From Mycobacterium sp. (GTDB taxonomy: Bacteria; Actinomycetota; Actinomycetes; Mycobacteriales; Mycobacteriaceae): a DNA stretch of 5,282 bases. Every line of letters starts with the position of its first letter. Within the stretch, counting starts at the first letter, position 1. Made by a program: the position numbers and the translations under genes. Where the stretch lies: contig JAQTVU010000229.1 of NCBI GenBank assembly GCA_028706695.1, forward strand, positions 1 through 5,282, given 5' to 3'. Under the pieces are notes generated by a model that saw only the letters and a program-made list of their open reading frames with translations, made no database searches and had not been told where the DNA came from. This document shows positions 1 through 5,282 of the stretch, one piece after another.

Positions 1-2
1 CG

Positions 3-1130
3 GCCGGCGGCGGCCAGGGCTCGGGCGGCACCCTGACGCTCTACGCCCCCAACCTGGATAACGCGAGCGGCGGGACCCTTCCGGGCGCGATCGTCATCAC
101 CCAGAGCGGGCAGACGACCAGCGGTTTCAACGATGCGGTGCTCACCACGGCCGGCGCCAGCTATCCGACCTCGCAGACCCAACTCACGAGCCTGGTCTCC
201 GACGGCCACAGCACCGTCCACATCACCGCCGACACCCTCAACAACAGCGGGCTGGACTCGGTTTCGCTGAACGCGGGCGCGATCGCCTTCAGCGGCAATG
301 TGAACCTCAAGGTCCCCGACGCGCTGACGCTCGACGGCGTGGTCACCCTGCTGCCGGCGGGCGTCAGCAACCCGGGCTTCACGGCCGCCTCGATCGGCGG
401 AACCACCGTCAACATCGACGCCGGCTACATCCTGGCGACGACGCGGTTCAACACGCCGATCAGCGCGCCCAAGCTCTCCGACGGCGTCATCAACCTCAAC
501 GCCTCAGGTCAGATCGACCTTGCCGGCAAGGTCGCCTTCGCCAACGCCGCCCAGATCAACCTCACCAGCGGCGGGGACATCCGCCTCGTCGGCAACTTCT
601 ACGGCAATGTCCCGCAAGGCCAGAGCCTTGTTCAGGCGCCGGGCTCCCTGGTCGTCCCTGACACCCTGACGCTGACCGCGCGCGAAGTCTACGCCTCCAC
701 CGATACGGCTTTCCTGCTCCAGTCTGCGGGCCTGGGCTCTGGCGCCGACGCCAACACGATCACCATCGCGTCCGACGGCCAGAAGCCGGTCACGCCCTTC
801 TCGGTCGATGGTTCGATCGTCATCGATGCACCGACCATCGTTCAGGCCGGCGCCCTCTTTGCGCCGCTAGGGTCGATCCAGCTCGGGCTGAACGCCGGCC
901 AGGCCCTGCCGTCGCTCTGGAGCGGTGCGGCGGTGGCCACCCAATCGGTGACCCTGGCGCCCGGCAGCGTCACCTCGGTCTCCATGGCCGGGCTCGACCT
1001 GCCCTATGGCACGACGACCAGCGACCTGCTCTGGACCGCGCCGAACGCCACCAACGTCCTGACGGCGCCGCCGTCCAAGAGCATCACGCTCGCCGGCGCC
1101 GCGGTCGAAACGGCGAAGGGCTCGACCCTC
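3..1130 (+). other. Upstream beta-helix shaft segment (residues 1-376)
   Basis: This stretch of the protein begins inside a glycine-rich turn (GGGQGSGGTLTLYAP) and continues as alternating short hydrophobic strands and Asn/Gly/Asp turns. Examples are VNLKVPDALTLDGVVTL (about 99-115), INLNASGQIDLAGKVAF (162-178), INLTSGGDIRLVGNF (182-196) and SITLAGAAVETAKGSTLDLS (360-379). The pattern of I/V/L-x-L-x-A/S-x-G followed by another strand is what right-handed parallel beta-helix shafts of FHA-type proteins look like. No catalytic motif, cysteine or membrane segment is visible. The assignment to a beta-helix is structural inference from the pattern. Confidence 0.7.
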
Positions 1131-4100
1131 GACCTTTCCGGCGGCGGCGACCTCTACGCCACCGAGTTCGTGCCCGGCACCGGCGGCAGCCGCAACGTGC
1201 TCACCGGCGCCGCCAGCGGGCAGGGGGTCTATGCCCTCGTGCCGAGCTACGAGGCGCCCGTCGCGCCGACCGATGCGACCTACAATCAGACGGTGGCGCC
1301 CGGCAGCGCGGTGACCCTGCCTGGCGGCAATGGGATCGCCGCGGGGACCTACGTCCTGCTGCCGGCCGTCTATGCGACCCTGCCGGGCGCCTATCGCGCC
1401 GTGGTCGTCTCGACCAACGTCAATCCGGGCACCCGGGGGGGCGTGACCGCCGATGGCTCGATTTACACGACCGGGACGCTGACCAACGCGATCACCGGCT
1501 CGAAGTCGTCGCAGACTGCACTCGTCGAAATCCAACCGAACGCCACCTGGACCCGCTACACCCAGGTCGACCTCACCCACGCCGACAGTTATTTCGCCCA
1601 ACAGGCGGCCGCCGCCGGCGCGGTGACCCCGCCGTTGCCGGTTGATGGCGGCAACCTCGTGGTCAGCGCCATGAACGCCCTGACGCTGGACGGCGCGGGC
1701 GACTTTGCGCCGGCGAGCGGCGGGCGCGGCGGCCAGGCCGCGATCACCGGCTCGAACCTCCTGGTGCTGGCGCCGGACCAGACAGAAGCAGCCGCCGACT
1801 CGGCGGCGGGCTACCTGGTGCTGAACAGCGACCAGCTGAACGCGCTGGGCGCCATCACCCTGCTGCTCGGCGGCACGAGCACGAACACCAGCTCGGGCGT
1901 CACCCTGACCGCCACGGCCAACAACCTCGAGGTCCAGACCGACGCGGCCCATCCGCTCACCGGGCCGGAGGTGCTGCTCGTCACGACCGGCCAGGGCGGG
2001 GCCAATGGCCTGACCATCGATTCGGGCAGCGTGATCACGGCCGTCGGCAGCGTACCGGGCGGCAGCGACGCCAACATCGTCGTCAACGGCGGCTCGCTGC
2101 TGCGCGTCTCCAATGGCGCGCCGGTCGTGACCACCTTCGCGAACCCCTCGGCCGTGTCGGGCGCAACTCTCGCCATCGGAACGGACCCGGGCTCGGCAAG
2201 CCTGTCGGCGGCGCCCGGCGCGCCGGTGACGATCGAGGGCATGGCGTTGGCGCTTGACACGGCCGGCGACAGCTTCCTCGCGCCCAATGCGGTCCTCAAG
2301 GCGCAGAACTACGAGCTCGAAGGCGGCGTGATCAATCTCGGCGACGCACCAGCCGGAACGGCGGGTCTCACCCTCTCGCCGCAGGTCGTCGCCGACCTGG
2401 CCGGGGCCAAATCCGTCGCCCTCCGCAGCCAGACGGTGATCAATCTCTATGACACGGGCGGCCTCACCCTGGGCGACGCCGCCAATCCGATCGGGACGCT
2501 GACCCTCGACGCCGCCGGCCTCTACAGCGCTGGCGGGACGACCTCGATCGCGGCGACCAACATCGACCTGATCGACAGTCAGGCCAAGCCGAGCACCACC
2601 GGCGCGCTCAGCGGCGCCGGCGGCTCCCTCGTTCTCGATGCGACCGGCGTGATCACGCTGGACGCCGGCTCAAAGACGCTCGGTGGCTTCGCGACTGCGG
2701 ACCTCAACGCCGGCCAGGAGATCGTCTTCGCCGGCAGCGGCAGCCTGAACGCCGGCGCGGCCGCGGTCACCCTAACGGCGCCCGATGTCAGGACCGCAGC
2801 GGGTGCGGTCCAGTCACTCGTCACCACCGGCGCGCTGGCGATCCAGCCGGGAACCGGGACCGCGCCCCAGGTCGCCGCCACCGAGATCGGCGGGGTGCTC
2901 AGCCTCACCGGCGGCTCGATCGCCGACAACGGGACCATCACCACGCTCGGCGGCCAGCTGACGCTCACCGCAACCAGCGGCGACGTGGTGCTGGACTCCG
3001 GCGCGAAGATCGTGGCGACCGGCTCGCACATCCCGGTGTTCGACATCTACGAAGATGCGGCGGGCGGTATCGTCACCCTCGCGGCCAACCAGGGCAACAT
3101 CACCCTGAACAGCGGCTCAAGCATCGACGTCTCCGGCGCGGGCGTGGGCTACGCCGGCTCGCTGATCATCACGACGGCGCCGACCGGGGTCGCCACGCTC
3201 GACGGAACGCTGGCCGGCGGGGCGGCCTATAACGACCTCGGCGGGCGGTTCTCACTCACCGCGGGAAGCCTCTCCGGCGCCCTGCCGTTCACCAGCGGCT
3301 TCACGGGCACTTTCTCTGTGGCGCTCAACACCGGCGACATCCTCGTTCCGAATGGCGTCACCCTGACGTCATCCAACGTGCTCCTCTCGACCAACCAGGG
3401 CGGCGTCACCGTCGACGGCATGATCGACGCCAGCGGCCCGACCGGCGGGTCGATCCAGCTCTATGGCGGCGGAACCGGTACAGCGGCGGCGGGAACCTCA
3501 GGCGCCAGCGGCGTCACCCTCGACTCCACCGCCCAGCTCATAGCCGCCTACAAGGCCGACGATCCCAAGGACCCGGCCTCCGGCAACGGCGAGTCCGCCC
3601 TGGTCCAGAACGGCGGGACGATCACCCTCGGCACAACCGGCGCCTCGGACGGCACGACCAACGCCGCCTACGGCTACGAGAACATCGACGGCTCGGGCGC
3701 GATCACCGTCGCGCAGGGCGCGACCTTCGACGTCAGCGGCGGGGCCGGCGGCGCCAACATCAGCAACAACGGCGGCGCGATCGTCATCCGCGCGCCGATC
3801 CTGACCAGCGGCAATGTCAACGTCAGCTTCCAGGGCGATGTGACCACCTCGGCCAATGGCGGCCCCGCCGGCCAGGGCGTCGTGCTCGACGCCTATGCGG
3901 TGTGGAGCACGACCGACGCCTCGACCGGCGCCAAGCATTTCGACGGCGTCATCGACCCGGCGGGCTGGTTCAGCGACACGGGCGCCGCGCTGCCGGGCAC
4001 GGACCAGAACGGCAACGCCATCTCAGCGCCGACGCCTACGAACCCGCTTCAAACCGGGCAATTCTTCACGCCGAACGCCGCCAACAGTGACCACACCGGC

Positions 4101-5282
4101 TTTTACCAAACGACGCTGGTGGATTTCGTGCAGACCCCGTTTGACGCCACAGCCATCGCCGGCGACTTCGCCGGCGCCACCGGCCTGACGCCAGGCTCGA
4201 CCCTGCACCTGCAGCCTGGCATCACCCTGGTCAATCCGTCCTCGAGCATCAACGGCGGCGACATCACCGTCGCCAGCAACTGGAATCTCGGCGCCGGGAC
4301 AGAGAGCAGCACAGGCGCACCCACGCTCTACTACCGGACGACCAACGCCATCGATCCAGGCGAGCCGGGCGCGCTCGACCTGCGCGCCGCCAATAATGTT
4401 AAGGTCGACGCCACCATCAGCGACGGCTTCTTCCAGCAATACCAGAACGTGACCCTGCCGACGGTCACCCCGCCGACGGCGCCGTACATTCCGAACTCAA
4501 CGGTCTCCGAGTATGTGAACGAGCTTTTGGCGTTGGGCACCTATGGTTATCAAGTCTTTAGCAACCCTAATGGCGACTACATTTCCTACGGCTTTGGAGT
4601 TTTCGGGCCCACGGCCGCGCAAGCATTTGGCGGTTATGTCCCGCTGGACCGGCTTGGGCCGGTGAGGTTACAGGCGCCGGCGGTGTTCAGCACCGGCAAT
4701 CTGAGCCAACTCAACCCCAGCAATCCGCTGGCACAGCTGATCGATCAGTACAACCAATTCTATTCTGACTACATAATATTATTTGATACATATGCTCAGT
4801 TGCAGGGGGCAAATACAGGTTTTTACGGGGTGCCAGCACAGGTCGGTAATACCCCGCTGGTCAACCTGCCACCACCTGCTCCAACCGCCGTAACCGCCGG
4901 AAGCTACGCCTTGCAGGGCACCACTTTGCAAAACAGTGGGTATGTTTACCAATACGCTGCGTACCTTGCCGAAAACCAAGCCGACAACAATCTCAACCCC
5001 AATGATTTCGGCTATTATGTCGGCTATCCGCCGGTAACGATCTCGGCCAGCCAGGCCCTGCCGCAGTTGCTGTCCGCCGTCAAATCGATCGTCGCAAACA
5101 ACGAGAATTTTTGGGGGCAGGTTGGTGACTTCTGCCAACCCTGCCAAGCCTATGCGGCGCCGTTCGCGCCCTTTTTCGCGCCGACCGGCAACACGTTCAC
5201 CACCACGGTTCCGCGCGATCCTAATCCAGTCACTTTCCAGATAGGGGACGCCGCTCAACTGCCCGCTGTCCAAGCCGGCTAC
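3..5282 (+). CDS. Giant filamentous haemagglutinin-family (TpsA-like) secreted beta-helix protein, internal fragment
   Basis: One frame is open across the whole window: 1760 codons, no stop, with both ends truncated. Third positions are nearly all G or C over the first 4.4 kb (all 19 complete codons on 3723-3779, for example), which marks this as the true coding frame. The protein is Gly/Ala/Thr/Ser/Asn/Asp-rich and very poor in Lys and Arg (roughly 35 in all). It is built of short beta-strand rungs such as ITLNSGSSIDVSGA (residues 1033-1046) and LTIDSGSVITAVGS (670-683). Two blocks (377-538 and 1294-1477) resemble proteobacterial FHA-family outer-membrane proteins, which can be several thousand residues long. 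The known role of such proteins is export by a TpsB transporter, then surface display or release as adhesins. The N-terminal Sec signal, TPS secretion domain and C-terminus are not in view. Adhesion is inferred from family; ligand and host are unknown. A generic autotransporter adhesin is the main alternative. Confidence is very high for coding and good for family. Confidence 0.93.
1131..1616 (+). other. FHA-family signature block 1 (GGGDLY ... FVPGTGGS ... ADSYFAQQ)
   Basis: Residues 377-538 read in order: LSGGGDLY (378-385), EFVPGTGGS (388-396), YALVPSYEAP, GTYVLLPAVYATLPGAYRAV (448-467), then WTRYTQVDLTHADSYFAQQA (516-535). From memory, this series occurs in proteobacterial 'filamentous haemagglutinin family outer membrane proteins', including the Gly-rich GGGDL turn, the paired Leu-Pro 'LLPA.YA.LPGAY' stretch and the closing aromatic/Asp segment. 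It is less repetitive than the flanking shaft and holds much of the aromatic content of this half, so it may be a module or cap set into the helix. Its specific function is not known to me. The family match has not been checked by search. Confidence 0.65.
1620..3842 (+). repeat. Long degenerate beta-helix repeat shaft (residues 540-1280)
   Basis: About 740 residues consist of imperfect, irregularly spaced rungs of one theme, strand-(D/N)-(S/A)-G-(S/A)-strand. Examples: LTIDSGSVITAVGS (670-683), ITLDAGSKTLGGF (884-896), VVLDSGAKIVATGS (995-1008), ITLNSGSSIDVSGA (1033-1046), VDGMIDASGPTGGS (1137-1150) and ITVAQGATFDVSG (1234-1246). The '(I/F)D(V/A)SG' ending is typical of large TpsA and related adhesins. 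The repeats are recognisable only at protein level. I see no long exact DNA repeats, so the array looks old and diverged rather than recently duplicated. There are no cysteines here and very few basic residues. The probable role is a rigid extended shaft. Confidence 0.75.
3882..4433 (+). other. FHA-family signature block 2 (DAYAVWSTTD ... ASNWNL ... ISDGFF)
   Basis: Residues 1294-1477 contain, in order: VLDAYAVWSTTD (1294-1305), HFDGVIDPAGWF (1312-1323), a Pro/Thr/Asn-rich linker, FYQTTLVDFVQTPFDA, LHLQPGITLVNPSSSINGGD (about 1401-1420), ITVASNWNLGAG (1421-1432) and GALDLRAANNVKVDATISDGFF (1456-1477, split as GALDLRAANNV and KVDATISDGFF). I recall the same succession in annotated filamentous haemagglutinin-family outer-membrane proteins, most clearly the 'ASNWNL', 'LDLRAANNV' and 'ISDGF' elements. 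This is the strongest family evidence in the window. In those proteins the block lies in the middle to C-terminal half, so a substantial part of this protein probably lies beyond the right edge. Its function within the adhesin is unknown to me. Confidence 0.7.
4741..4800 (+). other. AT-rich, rare-codon islet inside the coding region
   Basis: Only 18 of these 60 bases are G or C, against 44 of 60 at 3721-3780. Only 7 of the 19 complete codons end in G or C, and the run ATA ATA TTA TTT uses codons normally rare in a high-GC genome. The frame is intact and encodes the Tyr-rich stretch around YSDYIILFDTY (1587-1597). This could be foreign or recently exchanged sequence, or a local translation-slowing patch. 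No convincing promoter pair is seen around it. Confidence 0.6.
5133..5144 (+). other. CxxC pair, the only cysteines in the 1760-residue fragment
   Basis: Residues Cys1711 and Cys1714 lie in the context DFCQPCQAY. I read every codon of the open frame and found no other cysteine. Large TpsA proteins generally avoid cysteine because they cross the outer membrane unfolded. A closely spaced pair can be tolerated as a tiny disulphide loop, and the HMW1 adhesin of Haemophilus uses a C-terminal cysteine pair for surface anchoring. Whether this pair forms a disulphide, binds metal or has no role cannot be told from sequence. Confidence 0.55.

Larger units (their letters stand above)
4440..5282 (+). 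other. Tyr/Asn/Gln/Pro-rich, lower-GC non-shaft segment of the same protein (residues 1480-1760)
   Basis: Right after the ISDGFF element the beta-helix pattern stops while the frame stays open. The sequence becomes rich in Tyr, Asn, Gln and Pro, for example QVFSNPNGDYISYGFGVFGP and NLNPNDFGYYVGYPP (1664-1677). It holds stretches that could be helical: LAQLIDQYNQFYSDY (about 1576-1590), SGYVYQYAAYLAENQ (1645-1659) and QALPQLLSAVKSIVANNENF (1684-1703). Tyrosines recur every three to seven residues. From memory, the family often has a variable Tyr-rich insert at this place between beta-helix blocks, so this is probably a variable surface loop or side domain. GC falls sharply and codon use loosens. 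The segment may be fast evolving or exchanged between strains. It is still incomplete at the window edge. Confidence 0.6.

Noticed and set aside
867..1952. 361-residue minus-strand open frame
   Set aside because: It lies fully antisense to the continuous + frame, and its product is a low-complexity Gly/Arg/Ala/Val mixture with no recognisable motif. Such shadows are expected opposite a GC-rich gene with G/C-ending codons.
4158..4177. Perfect inverted repeat (9-base arms around CT) resembling a hairpin
   Set aside because: It sits inside the coding frame (IAGDFAGA), has no following T run and is easily explained by repeated GCC/GGC codons. It is not a terminator.
3498..4439. Minus-strand frames of 146 and 138 residues, and + strand frames starting at 3856 and 3902
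   Set aside because: All overlap the main frame, have biased Arg/Gly/Ala/Pro compositions and no motif. They are frame shadows.
4745..4812. Possible internal promoter in the AT-rich islet
   Set aside because: TTGATA at 4783 has no suitable -10 about 17 bases downstream, where the sequence is GGGGCA. The CATAAT-like hexamer at 4772 has no good -35. No gene start with a ribosome binding site follows on the + strand.
4779..5273. 164-residue minus-strand open frame over the lower-GC segment
   Set aside because: Considered because it coincides with the composition shift. However, the + frame stays open and continues a family-like protein, and the minus product shows no domain I recognise.
3..5282. 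Frameshift or stop disrupting the giant gene (pseudogene hypothesis)
   Set aside because: The frame was read line by line through the window without any in-frame stop, and protein character remains coherent at each join, including across the GC dip.

Overview
The window is one uninterrupted protein-coding stretch. On the + strand, the frame whose codons begin at position 3 is open from end to end (1760 codons, no stop), so this is an internal piece of one very large gene whose start and stop both lie outside the window. There is no intergenic DNA, RNA gene, insertion sequence, CRISPR array or credible regulatory site. The long minus-strand reading frames are shadows of this high-GC coding sequence.

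The encoded protein looks like a giant secreted beta-helix adhesin of the filamentous haemagglutinin (FHA/TpsA, two-partner secretion) type. It most resembles the proteobacterial family usually annotated as 'filamentous haemagglutinin family outer membrane protein', whose members often carry DUF3739 near the C-terminus. The evidence is many short degenerate beta-helix rungs (ITLxxGS, IDVSGA, LTLDA) and extreme richness in Gly, Ala, Thr, Ser, Asn and Asp. There are only about 35 Lys plus Arg in 1760 residues, and two family-like signature blocks, recognised from memory rather than by search.

Layout, with residue n starting at base 3n: residues 1-376, beta-helix rungs; 377-538, a conserved-looking block with GGGDLY, FVPGTGGS, LLPAVYATLPGAYR and ADSYFAQQ; 540-1280, a long degenerate-repeat shaft; 1294-1477, a second conserved-looking block with DAYAVWSTTD, HFDGVIDPAGWF, ASNWNL and LDLRAANNV...ISDGFF; 1480-1760, a Tyr/Asn/Gln/Pro-rich non-shaft segment with lower GC, rarer codons and the only two cysteines (a CxxC pair).

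The very high GC and almost exclusive G/C at third codon positions suggest a high-GC proteobacterium, perhaps an alphaproteobacterium (Caulobacterales or Rhizobiales type). The window has no taxonomic marker, so this is a guess. By analogy with the family, a TpsB-type outer-membrane transporter gene would be expected near the full gene, but it is not in view. The least ordinary part is the last 0.8 kb, where composition, codon use and protein character all change within the same open frame.
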